Of a DNA stretch of 64,000 nucleotides, positions 18,105 through 27,661 are shown one piece after another; positions within the stretch are counted from its first letter, which is position 1, and every line of letters starts with the position of its first letter. The stretch is from the NCBI RefSeq assembly GCF_003010965.1, contig NZ_PGGM01000002.1, positions 186,001 through 250,000 of the forward strand, read 5' to 3'. Source of the stretch: Phyllobacterium sophorae (GTDB taxonomy: Bacteria > Pseudomonadota > Alphaproteobacteria > Rhizobiales > Rhizobiaceae). The translations under genes and the position numbers were made by a program. The notes under the pieces are model-generated. The model did no database searches and had not been told where the DNA came from. It saw only the letters and a list, made by a program, of their open reading frames with translations.

Positions 18105-18533
18105 ATGACAAAGTATATTCCATTCATCCTGTTTACGGTCATGACCAATGCGGCGGCGCAAGTCATGCTCAAGTACGGCATGATCACACTGGGACCGGTC
18201 AGTTTCAGTATGGACACCATCATCCAGCGGATATTCCAGATCATTTTCAATCCGTGGGTTTTTGCTGGATTGGTTATGTTCGTGATCTCCATGGCGTCGC
18301 ACCTCTACGTGCTCTCCAAGGTCGATCTCTCCTTCGCCTATCCTTTCCTGAGCCTAGCTTATGTTGCAGTCGCTCTGTTTGCATGGCTGGTCTTCAAGGA
18401 AGAACTGGGGGCGTACAAAATTGCGGGTATTGCCTTCATCATGGTTGGAACAGTCCTGATCGCTCAAAGTGGCCGCCATGCAACGGCAGGGCCGAGTGAA
18501 CAGGCACCGCCAGCAACCACAACATCGTCATGA
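18105..18533 (+). CDS. Small four-helix transporter (EamA/SMR, ArnE-like)
   Basis: A 142-residue membrane protein with four predicted helices and a polar C-terminal tail rich in Ala, Pro and Thr. The pattern FTVMTNAAAQVMLKYG and the last helix KIAGIAFIMVGTVLIAQS resemble small multidrug-resistance/EamA half-transporters, including ArnE/ArnF subunits that flip polyprenyl-linked aminosugars. Its place between the DprE1-like and epimerase genes suggests it flips the polyprenyl-phosphate sugar made here. ATG 18105 was chosen because the upstream frame from 18042 has no ribosome site and AAAGGA precedes this ATG. Confidence 0.8.
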   Translation: MTKYIPFILFTVMTNAAAQVMLKYGMITLGPVSFSMDTIIQRIFQIIFNPWVFAGLVMFVISMASHLYVLSKVDLSFAYPFLSLAYVAVALFAWLVFKEELGAYKIAGIAFIMVGTVLIAQSGRHATAGPSEQAPPATTTSS

Positions 18534-18546
18534 GTGAGTCTAATCG

Positions 18547-19557
18547 ATGAGACATATTATATTTGGTGGCGATGGTTTTGTGGGGCGGCATCTAGCGCCA
18601 AAACTCGTCGCGGATGGTGAAGAGGTTATCGTCGCCGATATCGTGAAAAGCGATCTGGCTCACTATGGCGACGTGAATTTCGTCAGATGCGATGTCACGG
18701 AGCCAGCGTCCATCGCTGCTGTCGGCATCACGGCCGATGACGTGGTATACAACCTGTCAGCCAAGATGCTCTCGCCTCTGCAAGTGCGGTCGAAGCGGCA
18801 TGATTTCTTCTTTCCAGTCAACTACTTCGGTACCGAAAACATCATCAAGGCAATGGATGGGGCCGGTGCCAGGAAGCTGGTCCATTACACGACCGACATG
18901 ATCTACGGCCACACCTTTGTCTGGCCACAAACCGAAGAACACCCTGCTGCACCGCTTGGTGAGTACGGTTTGTCGAAACTCAAGACCGAGGAATTGGCGG
19001 CAGAGTGGCGCGAACGCGGGATGAATATTTCACTGTTCCGTCCCCGGTTGATCATAGGACCCGGTCGCCTCGGAATTCTCGAAAAGCTGTTCAAGCTCAT
19101 TGATTTCAACCTGCCGGTGCCAATGATCGGCTCGGGCAAGAATCCCTATCAGTTTATTTCCGTCTTCGACTGTGCCGAGGCCGCGCGTGCCGCCTGGAAA
19201 GCCGGTGTGCCGAATGAGGCATACAACCTGGGTTCGCTCAACCCTCCGCCTGTCCGTAAACTGCTCGGCGATCTGGTGAAGTTTGCTGGATCAAAATCGA
19301 TCCTGCTGCCGACGCCGGCATGGGCGGTGAAGCGGACACTGGACTTCTTCGATTGGGCGAACATGCCGATCATGGATCCGGAGCAATACCTGATTGCGGA
19401 CGAGATGTGCGTGCTGGATGTGTCGAAGGCGGAACGTCAGCTTGGCTGGAGACCGCAATATCGCGACGAAGACATGCTGATCGCGGCATACAAGGAATAT
19501 CGCAACAAGAAAGACGGCAATACCGTACAGCAACCATCGTCCATAGCGGCGGAATAA
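18547..19557 (+). CDS. NAD-dependent epimerase/dehydratase (extended SDR)
   Basis: A 336-residue extended short-chain dehydrogenase. The nucleotide motif is GGDGFVG (7-13), and the catalytic YxxxK is in GEYGLSKLKTEE. It lies 13 bp after the small transporter and 6 bp before the aminotransferase, so it is part of the same operon. It could be the reductase partner of the DprE1-like oxidase (a DprE2 role), though DprE2 proteins are shorter classical SDRs, or it could act on a nucleotide sugar. Confidence 0.85.
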   Translation: MRHIIFGGDGFVGRHLAPKLVADGEEVIVADIVKSDLAHYGDVNFVRCDVTEPASIAAVGITADDVVYNLSAKMLSPLQVRSKRHDFFFPVNYFGTENIIKAMDGAGARKLVHYTTDMIYGHTFVWPQTEEHPAAPLGEYGLSKLKTEELAAEWRERGMNISLFRPRLIIGPGRLGILEKLFKLIDFNLPVPMIGSGKNPYQFISVFDCAEAARAAWKAGVPNEAYNLGSLNPPPVRKLLGDLVKFAGSKSILLPTPAWAVKRTLDFFDWANMPIMDPEQYLIADEMCVLDVSKAERQLGWRPQYRDEDMLIAAYKEYRNKKDGNTVQQPSSIAAE

Positions 19558-19563
19558 CGGGGA

Positions 19564-21015
19564 ATGGCGATGAATAAGGTGACAACGGCGATGCAGCACC
19601 AGACGGTGCAGGGACTGATCAGCAAGCCGGATCTGCTTACGGTCGAAGATGCAAAGGTGATGTCGCTGCCGCGCATGACCGAGATTTTCACCAAGCATCT
19701 CAATCCGGGCCAGCTGCATTTCATGAAGCTGCTTGGTTTTCACAAGGTGAAGATCGAGCGCGCCGATGGCATGTATTATTATGACCAGAACGGCCGCGCC
19801 ATCCTTGATTTCTTCGGCGGTTTTGGTTCGCTCGCTTTTGGCCACAATCATCCGCGGATCGTTGAAGCACGCAAGAAATTCCAGGATGAGAAGCGTCAGG
19901 AGATCGCCATCGCCTTCATGTCGCAATATGCGAGCGCCCTTGCGTACAATCTGGCAGCCTGTTCACCGGGCGATCTCGACATGGTGTTCCTGGGCTCTTC
20001 CGGCTCGGAAGCAATGGAAGCGGCGATCAAGGTTGCGGAGCGCGCCGCGGGACCGAAGAAGCCGAAGATCGTCTATGCCGAGAATTCCTTTCACGGCAAA
20101 ACCAAGGGTGTGTTGTCGATCACCGACGGCCAGCTCTATCGCGGCGATTTCAAGCTCGTCGACAATACCGTTCGTGTTCCATTCGGCGATATTGACGCTA
20201 TTGAAAATGCCTTCCGCTCCGATCCTGAAATCGGTGTGATCGTGCTGGAAACCATCCAGGGCGGCGGCGGCATTATCCAGGCGCCGAACGAATTTTGGCA
20301 GAAGTTGCGGGCGCTGTGCGATCAGTACGGCGTGTTGTGGGTAGCTGACGAGGTCCAATGCGGTTTTGGCCGGTCTGGCAGATTCTATGCCTTCGAACAT
20401 GCCGGTGTGGTCCCCGATGTGACCGCTTTGGCTAAATCGCTTGGTGGCGGCAAGGCTGCTGTCGGTGCGATGATCGCCCGGCGTGAGGTTTATATGAAGG
20501 CCTATGGCACGCCGAAGACGGCGATGATCCATGCCATGGCCACTTTCGGCGGTATTGGCGAAGCCTGTGCAACGTCCATAGAAGCGATCAATATCCTTTA
20601 CGACGATCATCTGATCGACAACGCCGCTACGACAGGTGACTACCTGTTGCAAAGGCTGGAAGAGCTTAAAGCCAAGTATCCGGCCATGATCAAGGATGTA
20701 CGCGGCAAGGGCCTGATGGTTGGCCTGGAATTCCATGACTTTTCCAAGACCGTGCCGGTCGTGCTGCGTCCGGTTCTGGCTGTGCTCGACGACAAGCTGA
20801 AAGGCTCGCTGCCTGGCTTTATCGGCAGCCATCTCCTGCGCGACCATGGTGTGCTAGTCGCCTTCACCGAGTATAATCGCAATGTGGTGCGCCTTGAACC
20901 ACCGCTCATTTGCGGACGGGACCATGTCGACGACTTCATCAAGGCGCTGAACGAGGTGCTTTCGCGTGGGATCGTGCGCATTGTCAAGGACTTCGTCAAG
21001 GCGCAGGTGAAGTAG
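19564..21015 (+). CDS. Class III aminotransferase (PLP)
   Basis: A 483-residue PLP enzyme of the acetylornithine/GABA aminotransferase group. Visible are FGSLAFGHNHPRI, the cofactor glycine loop GSSGSEAMEAAIKVAE, the aspartate in WVADEVQCGFGRSG and the likely Schiff-base lysine in TALAKSLGGGK. The substrate is unknown. Being last in the polyprenyl-sugar operon it might make an amino compound attached to the lipid-linked sugar, but general amino-acid use is equally possible. Confidence 0.85.
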   Translation: MAMNKVTTAMQHQTVQGLISKPDLLTVEDAKVMSLPRMTEIFTKHLNPGQLHFMKLLGFHKVKIERADGMYYYDQNGRAILDFFGGFGSLAFGHNHPRIVEARKKFQDEKRQEIAIAFMSQYASALAYNLAACSPGDLDMVFLGSSGSEAMEAAIKVAERAAGPKKPKIVYAENSFHGKTKGVLSITDGQLYRGDFKLVDNTVRVPFGDIDAIENAFRSDPEIGVIVLETIQGGGGIIQAPNEFWQKLRALCDQYGVLWVADEVQCGFGRSGRFYAFEHAGVVPDVTALAKSLGGGKAAVGAMIARREVYMKAYGTPKTAMIHAMATFGGIGEACATSIEAINILYDDHLIDNAATTGDYLLQRLEELKAKYPAMIKDVRGKGLMVGLEFHDFSKTVPVVLRPVLAVLDDKLKGSLPGFIGSHLLRDHGVLVAFTEYNRNVVRLEPPLICGRDHVDDFIKALNEVLSRGIVRIVKDFVKAQVK

Positions 21016-21032
21016 GCCGGGACACTTGCGTT

Positions 21033-22757
21033 TTATTGTCGGGCAAGCTTGATGTCTGACCGGATTAGCAGATCCCAACAGTCGTCGAGCTTGACCACCT
21101 TCCGGTCGGAAAGCGCTTTCTCGTAGATGCGCTGCAGAGAAAGACGCGCGCTTGTCGTCGGGCAGGAGGGGCGCAAAACGCCATCGGTAGCGCGAAAAGA
21201 TGCTTCCTCTCCAGCTGTCAGACTACCGACCGTGCGAAAAGGATCAGCACCGATCTGGATGTTCCTTGGTGCATCCCGATCCAGAATCCAGGGAAACGGG
21301 TTGACGAAGTCCAGCGTCATCAGTGTGTTCAGCCGGACGCCGTTTTCGCTTTCGAACTGCTTGACGGCTTTCACTACACGGTCTGCCGAGATGACCCAGT
21401 ACATTTGATAGTCGAGTTCGGAATAAAGCTGCCAGCTCGGCAATTGATCCTGTTGCGCAAGTTGGCGGTAGGCGCCCGGGTTTTGCGCATAGTGTAATTC
21501 CAGCAGCTCGGCACGATCCATTAGGTCCCGGCGGGTTGAAACGAGGGCCATGGTTTTGACGTCGGTCACCGGGGCGGCCACATAGGTTGGCGCGACGGCA
21601 ATAAAGCGCAGCGTGCCGTGCAGAACTTTGGTGACCGTCGGGATCGCCGTGAAGGCGACGAGACAATAGACTATCAACCGGTGCTTTTCGGTCAGCACGG
21701 AAGTCTTGAGCAACATTGCCAGCAGCACGGGCCAAAGGAAGATGAACTCCTGACTGCCGGTATTCTGGGTTTCGAGGAAAATGCCCGCGACGAGTACAAC
21801 GCCGATCCAAAGCCAATCCCGATCGAAACCCGATGCGAAGCCCTTTGATGTTTCGCTCTGACGTGAGCTGTTCAGGTTTTTCAGAAGAGTGCCTCGATCC
21901 AACCAGAACAGGAGCAGGATGAGGGCCCCGGCAGCCAGGATAACGTCGAGCTTGATTGAGAACACCGTCAAAAAGCGGGAAAGAAGAAGGCCTTCATTCA
22001 TGCCGATCAGCGCCGCGATGCTTTTGAGATAGGCCGATATCATCCCGTGGTTCAGTTCGAGTCCCAAAAGCACCAGGGCAAAAAAGCAGGCCGCAAGCAA
22101 GACATGGCGCCACATGAACCGGCCCGCGAGGATTGCGAAAAGGCCGATAAGCCCGCCCGCGAAAAAACCGGTAATCTTGGTCAGGAAAAGCGCGAGCATG
22201 GCCAGCGCGGCGACAACGGCAAGCTTGCGACCGCTTGGCAGAAAGACGAGGGCGCTTGTCAGCACGTAGAGCAGCACCGAGGTGTGCCGATTATAAATGC
22301 CAAAACCGTTCACGCCGGGGTAGGAGTGAAAGCTCTGGGTGTTGATCGGACAGAGGGCAAAGATAAGAAAAGGCACGAGGATCGCAAATGCAATCTTGCG
22401 GCTCCGCCTGTCGATGTCGGCAATGATCACCGCCATCAACGGGGCTGCAGAGATCAGTCCTGACCACTGTGCGAGAAGGGTGGGCTGACCGCCGGGAAAC
22501 AGCCTCTGCAGCCAATAGAACTGATAGTATTCCAGTGCGCCAACCGGAGCGTGGAAATCCACTGCGGGGATTTGCCCAAGCTTTATGCGCTGGGCCGCGT
22601 CAAGATAGATGTAAGTGTCCCAATACATCGGGCCGATTGGCAGGATCAGCGGCAGCGATAACAGCACGCATATCGTGACCAGAACGAGAGCGAGCAAAGC
22701 CAGCGGCGAACAAATCAGGGCGTAAGGTCTGGTGATGCCGCTGGAAAGAACTGACAT
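21033..22757 (-). CDS. Polytopic membrane protein, possible GT-C glycosyltransferase
   Basis: A 574-residue protein with about 10-12 membrane helices in the first 400 residues and a C-terminal soluble part of about 170. An acidic residue sits just after the first helix (PMYWDTYIYLDAAQRIKLGQ), where GT-C glycosyltransferases that use polyprenyl-phosphate sugars have their catalytic Asp/Glu. No exact family is recognised. It is convergent with the polyprenyl-sugar operon (17 bp between the ends), which fits a role as the transferase that uses its product. Confidence 0.65.
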   Translation of the reverse strand: MSVLSSGITRPYALICSPLALLALVLVTICVLLSLPLILPIGPMYWDTYIYLDAAQRIKLGQIPAVDFHAPVGALEYYQFYWLQRLFPGGQPTLLAQWSGLISAAPLMAVIIADIDRRSRKIAFAILVPFLIFALCPINTQSFHSYPGVNGFGIYNRHTSVLLYVLTSALVFLPSGRKLAVVAALAMLALFLTKITGFFAGGLIGLFAILAGRFMWRHVLLAACFFALVLLGLELNHGMISAYLKSIAALIGMNEGLLLSRFLTVFSIKLDVILAAGALILLLFWLDRGTLLKNLNSSRQSETSKGFASGFDRDWLWIGVVLVAGIFLETQNTGSQEFIFLWPVLLAMLLKTSVLTEKHRLIVYCLVAFTAIPTVTKVLHGTLRFIAVAPTYVAAPVTDVKTMALVSTRRDLMDRAELLELHYAQNPGAYRQLAQQDQLPSWQLYSELDYQMYWVISADRVVKAVKQFESENGVRLNTLMTLDFVNPFPWILDRDAPRNIQIGADPFRTVGSLTAGEEASFRATDGVLRPSCPTTSARLSLQRIYEKALSDRKVVKLDDCWDLLIRSDIKLARQ

Positions 22758-22902
22758 GCTTCTTCGTTTCGATTTCTACGACGTATGAAGACTATCTTTA
22801 AGGCCTCAATCCTCCACATTGCGTTAAACTGCCGCTGGGATTTGCTGCGGCTTTGCAGCAAAACACTGTCGTTTTGCCGCGCGTCGCGGCGTGTTTTGGC
22901 CA

Positions 22903-22911
22903 TGTCGCAAA
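22903..22911 (+). promoter_or_regulatory. TGTCGCAAA motif upstream of the GcvT-type dehydrogenase
   Basis: TGTCGCAAA reads in the direction of the gene at 23004, 101 bp before its ATG. GCGATAGACA follows on the right, making a loose inverted repeat. It is one of several TGTCGCA-like sites in front of betaine or one-carbon genes in this window (see findings). The regulator may be the GbdR-like protein at 26496-27494; this is inference. Confidence 0.35.
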
Positions 22912-23003
22912 CAGGCCTTAGCGATAGACACGAGGAACGGCATAGTGCACAAAATCGGCAAGGGCCGTTCCGACCATCGATCGATACCAGAGGATAGAGT
23001 GAA

Positions 23004-25520
23004 ATGAAGACTGAGGCGCGTGTTGTCGTTATCGGCGGTGGTGTGGTGGGTGTCTCGACACTCTATCATTTAGCCAAGAAGGGCTGGAGCGATGTTGTTC
23101 TGATCGAGCGCAAGGAACTGACATCCGGATCGACCTGGCATGCAGCCGGCCTTTTGCCATTGTTCAACATGAGCTATTCGGTTGGCCAGATACACAAGTA
23201 TTCGGTCAAGTTCTATCAGGAGCTGCAACAGGAAACTGGCATGAATGTCGGTTTCACCAATTGCAGCAATATCCGCCTCGCCCGTACCAAGGACCGCTGG
23301 GACGAATATATGTATTATGCCGGTGTTGCGGAGACCATCGGCGTGCCGGTCAAGTTGTTGACACCGGAACAGGTCAAGGAAATCTGGCCGCTTGCGGAAA
23401 TGGACGGCATTCTCGGGGCAATCCAGCATCCCGAGGATGGCTACATCCAGCCTGCGGACTTGACGCAGGCCCTGGCAAAGGGTGCGCGCGACCGCGGCGC
23501 AACGATCTATCGCTACACGGCCGTCCTTGGCATCGAGCAGTTGCCTTCGGGCCAGTGGCTGGTGAAGACCGACAAGGGCGACATCACTGCCGAACACGTC
23601 GTGTCGGCAACGGGTAACTTTGCCCGCAAGACCGGCAGGATGGTTGGTCTGGATGTACCCGTCATTCCGGTTGAGCACCAGTATATCGTGACTGAACCGC
23701 ATCCGGCTATTCTTGAGCGCAAGGCCAAGGGTCTACCGGAAATGGGCGTCCTGCGCGAAAGCGACTCGTCATGGTATATGCGTGAGGAGAATGGTGGCTT
23801 GCTGCTCGGACCTTACGAAAAGGGCGCGCCGGTCTGCTATGTCGACGGACCCTCGGATGAGAGCGAGTACGAACTTTTCCAGGAAGATCTCGATCGCCTT
23901 GAAATTCATATCGAAACTGCGATAGCTCGTGTTCCGGCATTCGGCGAAGTCGGTATCAAGAAAGTCTACAATGGCGCAATCGCGTACACGCCTGACGGTT
24001 CGCCGATCATCGGACCTGCTCCGCGCCTGAAGAATTTCTGGCTGAATGAAGGTCATTCCTTTGGCGTCACCGCAGCCGGCGGTGCCGGCTGGCAGCTGGC
24101 GGAATGGATCGTCGAGGGCGAACCGTCCATCGACATGATGGGCGTCGACCCGCGCCGGTTCGGCCCCTACGCGACCGAAGGTTATCTGAAGGAAAAGAAT
24201 GAGGAAGCTTACGCCGAGGTTTTCTCCGTGCATTATCCCGACGAGGAACGCGGCGCGGCGCGCCCGTTGAAGCGTTCCCCATCCTATGATCGTCAGAAGG
24301 CACTCGGCGCCGTCTTTGGCACGGTCTATGGCTGGGAACGGGCCAACTGGTTTGCACCTCAGGGCTATGGCCTCGATGTCGCCAAGCTCGACAAGCCAGA
24401 CGTGATTATGAACCACAATCATCCCAAGCCCGATGCCGATGGCAAGGTCAAGGAACTGTGGTCATTCCGCCGGTCCAACTATTTCGAACATGTTGGCCAT
24501 GAGATAAAAAACGTGACGAACAATGTCGGTCTTCTCGACATGTCGGCCTTTGCCAAGATGGAAGTTTCCGGTCCGGGTGCTCGCGGCTGGCTGGATTCGA
24601 TCCTCGCGAATCGCATCCCGAAGAAACAGGGTCGCATCGCCCTGTGCCACCTTCTGACGCCGCTGGGTGGCGTCCGTTCGGAGTTCACTGTCTACGAATG
24701 GGCTCCGGGCAAATTCTACCTCGTGTCTGCGGGTGCCTACGAGAACCACGACCACGACTATCTGCACAAGCTTTTGCCAGCGGATGGTTCGGTAACACTG
24801 CGTCCGATCACACAGATGTATGGCGTTCTGGTCCTGGCAGGACCCAAGAGCCGTCAGGTCCTCGAGAAGCTTACCCGCGCGGATCTTTCCAACGAGGCAT
24901 TCCCTTGGCTCTCTGGCAAGGAAATCAGCGTGGGCACAGCAACTGCACATGCGCTGCGTGTCAACTTCGTTGGCGAGTTGGGCTGGGAGCTGCATCATCC
25001 GATCGAACAGCAGAATACCCTCTATGACCTGCTGCTCGAGGCCGGCGCAGAATTCGGCATCAAGCCATTCGGCATCCGCGCGATGACAGCGATGGCCGTT
25101 GAAAAATCCTATCGTCTGATCCCTCGAGAATTGTCGATTGAATACAATGCGTTCGAAAGCGGTCTTGATCGTTTCGTTCATCCGAACAAGGGCGAGTTCA
25201 TCGGCCGGGATGCGGTGGTCAAGGCGCGCGAAGAGGGCTTGAAGTGGAATTTCGTGACCTTGGAGGTGCATGTTCCTGGCGTCTCCGATGTCGATGCGCG
25301 CGGAAGTGAGCCGATCTACTTCAAGGGAGAACTGATTGGCCGCGCTACCCATGGCGGCTATGGCTGGCGCCTTGGCAAGAGCCTCGCCCTGGCCATGGTA
25401 AAGCCCGACTATTCCGCACTCGGTACTGAACTTGAGATCAAAATCCTCGGCAAGACACACAAGGCAACCGTTATTCCTGAGTCGCCATTCGATACCGAAA
25501 ACGAGCGCTTGAAAGCTTAA
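23004..25520 (+). CDS. GcvT-type FAD dehydrogenase (dimethylglycine/sarcosine dehydrogenase)
   Basis: An 838-residue two-part enzyme that oxidatively removes an N-methyl group and passes the carbon to tetrahydrofolate. N-terminal DAO/FAD domain: VVVIGGGVVGVSTLYHLAKKG (about 8-28), and SGSTWHAAG, where the histidine is the covalent flavin site in mammalian dimethylglycine dehydrogenase. C-terminal half (about 430-838) is a GcvT aminomethyltransferase-like folate domain ending in AMVKPDYSALGTELEIKILG. The sequence alone does not separate dimethylglycine from sarcosine as substrate. A second paralogue is at 45599-48175. A strong terminator follows. Confidence 0.9.
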   Translation: MKTEARVVVIGGGVVGVSTLYHLAKKGWSDVVLIERKELTSGSTWHAAGLLPLFNMSYSVGQIHKYSVKFYQELQQETGMNVGFTNCSNIRLARTKDRWDEYMYYAGVAETIGVPVKLLTPEQVKEIWPLAEMDGILGAIQHPEDGYIQPADLTQALAKGARDRGATIYRYTAVLGIEQLPSGQWLVKTDKGDITAEHVVSATGNFARKTGRMVGLDVPVIPVEHQYIVTEPHPAILERKAKGLPEMGVLRESDSSWYMREENGGLLLGPYEKGAPVCYVDGPSDESEYELFQEDLDRLEIHIETAIARVPAFGEVGIKKVYNGAIAYTPDGSPIIGPAPRLKNFWLNEGHSFGVTAAGGAGWQLAEWIVEGEPSIDMMGVDPRRFGPYATEGYLKEKNEEAYAEVFSVHYPDEERGAARPLKRSPSYDRQKALGAVFGTVYGWERANWFAPQGYGLDVAKLDKPDVIMNHNHPKPDADGKVKELWSFRRSNYFEHVGHEIKNVTNNVGLLDMSAFAKMEVSGPGARGWLDSILANRIPKKQGRIALCHLLTPLGGVRSEFTVYEWAPGKFYLVSAGAYENHDHDYLHKLLPADGSVTLRPITQMYGVLVLAGPKSRQVLEKLTRADLSNEAFPWLSGKEISVGTATAHALRVNFVGELGWELHHPIEQQNTLYDLLLEAGAEFGIKPFGIRAMTAMAVEKSYRLIPRELSIEYNAFESGLDRFVHPNKGEFIGRDAVVKAREEGLKWNFVTLEVHVPGVSDVDARGSEPIYFKGELIGRATHGGYGWRLGKSLALAMVKPDYSALGTELEIKILGKTHKATVIPESPFDTENERLKA

Positions 25521-25546
25521 AGCGCCGCGCTCATTCAAACTTGATG

Positions 25547-25580
25547 AAAATGGCGCGCCGAAAGGGGCGCCATTTTCTTT
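25547..25580 (+). terminator. Rho-independent terminator
   Basis: AAAATGGCGC (25547-25556) pairs with GCGCCATTTT (25567-25576) around a 10-base loop, followed by CTTT. It ends the dehydrogenase transcript. Confidence 0.8.
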
Positions 25581-25657
25581 GAGCGGGACTCGTTCAACTG
25601 AATGTGAACGAGTCCAAAGTCGCTTTGCGTTCTCACGTTTTGCGGTACACTTCAGGC

Positions 25658-26476
25658 ATGTCATCGCGAAAGAGAGCTCTGAGCAGTTTTCTGTCACTGG
25701 CGGCTTTGTTGGCCAGTTTTTCTGCGCGTGCCCAAACAGCCGAGACCGATGTTGATGTTGAACTGGTACTCGCGGTAGACGCATCGCGGTCCATGGAACC
25801 TTTCGAACAGAAAATTCAGCGCGATGGTTATATTGCCGCCTTCCGCCGCAAGGAGGTAATCGATGCCATTCGCGAGGGCGTTCATGGACGCGTCGCGATC
25901 ACCTATGTGGAGTGGGCAGGGTCGACAGTACAACGGACGATTGTCCCTTGGACATTGATTGATAGCACTGAGTCTGCCGAACGGCTCGCGGCCGCACTTG
26001 GTCAGCCTATCCCGTCGACACAGAGCAGGACTTCAATTTCCGGTGCGATCGATTACAGCAGCACGCTGTTCGACAATAACGGTTTCAAAGGGATGCGAAA
26101 GGTCATCGATATATCAGGTGATGGCGCCAATAATAATGGCCGGCCGGTCGCGGAGGCACGAGAGGAGGCAGTGGCCAAAGGGATCACTGTCAATGGCTTG
26201 CCCCTAATGACGCGTGGTGATTTCTATTCCGACTGGGCAGTTGCTGATCTTGATATCTATTATAGTAACTGCGTCATCGGCGGGCCTGGTGCATTCATGA
26301 TCCCGGTCAATTCGTGGGACCAATTTCCCGAGGCCGTTCGCCGTAAGCTCGTGCTGGAACTTGCCGGGAAGGAGACGCTTCCCACAATCCTTATTGCCCA
26401 AAACAGACCAGAATATGATTGCCTGTCCGGCGAGCGCATATGGCAACGGCGCATGCAGGACTGGGAATCGCGATAG
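25658..26476 (+). CDS. DUF1194 (von Willebrand A-like) secreted protein
   Basis: A 272-residue exported protein of the DUF1194 family, common in rhizobia, with no defined function. A signal peptide (about residues 1-26, ending SARAQ) precedes a vWA fold with the MIDAS metal motif DASRSM near residue 40 and later conserved patches DISGDGANNNGRPV and YYSNCVIGGPGAF. The start was set at ATG 25658 because it gives a clean signal peptide; a GTG lies in frame at 25604. The gene is convergent with the GbdR-like regulator. Confidence 0.85.
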   Translation: MSSRKRALSSFLSLAALLASFSARAQTAETDVDVELVLAVDASRSMEPFEQKIQRDGYIAAFRRKEVIDAIREGVHGRVAITYVEWAGSTVQRTIVPWTLIDSTESAERLAAALGQPIPSTQSRTSISGAIDYSSTLFDNNGFKGMRKVIDISGDGANNNGRPVAEAREEAVAKGITVNGLPLMTRGDFYSDWAVADLDIYYSNCVIGGPGAFMIPVNSWDQFPEAVRRKLVLELAGKETLPTILIAQNRPEYDCLSGERIWQRRMQDWESR

Positions 26477-26495
26477 AGACTTCTGTTTCTTCGCT

Positions 26496-27494
26496 CTAGG
26501 CGGCCATCAATTGCTTGCGGTCAGCGCGTTCCTGCTGTGGCGAGCGGCCGTAAAGTTCGCGATAGCACTTCGAAAAATGCGATGCTGAAACAAACCCGCA
26601 CGCCACTGCCACTTCGACGATCGGCATGGATGACTGAATCAGCAGGTGCCGCGCGCGATCAAGTCGAATCTCGAGATAGTAGCGGGCAGGGGAGCGCCCC
26701 ATTTCCTGGCGGAACAGCCGCTCGATTTGACGGCGTGACAGCCCGACGTGATCGGCGATCTCGATCAACGAAAGCGGTTCGGAGAGACGTGCCTCCATCA
26801 ACTCGATGATAGTCAGCACCTTGGAGTTCTGTACCCCAAGCCGGGCCCGCAGCGGCAAACGCTGCCGGTCGTGGGGGCTGCGGACACGGTCGGTCAGAGC
26901 TTGTTCGCAAACGCGGTTGACGATGTTGTCGCCAAAGTCGTCCCCGATAAGTTTTAACATCATGTCCAGCGCTGCCGTGCCACCGGCACAGGTGTAAATA
27001 TTGCCATCCACCTCGAAGAGGTCGGCATAGACATCAGCCTTTGGAAAAGATTCAGCGAAGCCCGGCAAATTCTCCCAGTGAATGGCGCAGCGCTTGCCCG
27101 AAAGCAGGCCAGCTGCGGCGAGAATATGGGCGCCGGTGCACAGACCGCCGACGGCAACGCCGCGGTTGAATTCTTCACGGAGCCAGGCAAAGACCGACTT
27201 GTTCTGGAATTTTTCGACATGCACACCGGAACAAACGAAAACCATGGAGGGACGCTCTTCACCGGTCAGATACCGGCGCTCGTCCTCGAGTGATGAAGTG
27301 GTGGCGCATTCAACGCCATTGGATGCCGTGACCGGTTTCGCGTCCACGGACGCAAGACGCCAGCGATAGGCTTCGTAACCGAGCATGCGATTTGCAATGC
27401 GCAGCGGTTCAATCGCCGTCGCAAAGGCGATCATCGAAAAGCTCGGTACCAGGAAAAAAACGAAAGATCGTTTCGTGAGGCCAACTTGATCCAT
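26496..27494 (-). CDS. GlxA/GbdR-like AraC-family regulator
   Basis: A 332-residue regulator with an N-terminal DJ-1/PfpI-like domain (about 8-190; AVGGLCTGAHILAAAGLL at the elbow) and a C-terminal AraC DNA-binding domain (about 215-325; EIADHVGLSRRQIERLFRQEMG and PIVEVAVACGFVSASHFSKCYRELYG). Pseudomonas GbdR, SouR and CdhR, which sense glycine betaine/dimethylglycine, sarcosine and carnitine, have this architecture. Its place beside a GcvT-type dehydrogenase and within 30 kb of a betaine catabolic cluster makes a GbdR-like role likely. A direct assignment needs ligand or regulon data. Confidence 0.85.
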   Translation of the reverse strand: MDQVGLTKRSFVFFLVPSFSMIAFATAIEPLRIANRMLGYEAYRWRLASVDAKPVTASNGVECATTSSLEDERRYLTGEERPSMVFVCSGVHVEKFQNKSVFAWLREEFNRGVAVGGLCTGAHILAAAGLLSGKRCAIHWENLPGFAESFPKADVYADLFEVDGNIYTCAGGTAALDMMLKLIGDDFGDNIVNRVCEQALTDRVRSPHDRQRLPLRARLGVQNSKVLTIIELMEARLSEPLSLIEIADHVGLSRRQIERLFRQEMGRSPARYYLEIRLDRARHLLIQSSMPIVEVAVACGFVSASHFSKCYRELYGRSPQQERADRKQLMAA

Positions 27495-27661
27495 GATGAT
27501 TCTATGTTCCCGTATCTGGCTTTCGAGCCATGTCGCAGCTGAAGTAGCAACTTCAATTCCTGGACGCGGTCTCTAGAGCTTTTTTACAGATAGAACCATA
27601 GAATTATTCTAAATGGAAGGGATCTAACCTGTGTCGCAAAAGCGCAGGTATCACATATGAT

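Noticed and set aside
24462-25784. 440-codon open frame on the minus strand
   Set aside because: Antisense to the first GcvT-type dehydrogenase and crosses its terminator.
27632-27640. TGTCGCAAA at 27632 as a further regulatory site
   Set aside because: It points towards no gene within 400 bp in its own direction; kept out of the proposed set.
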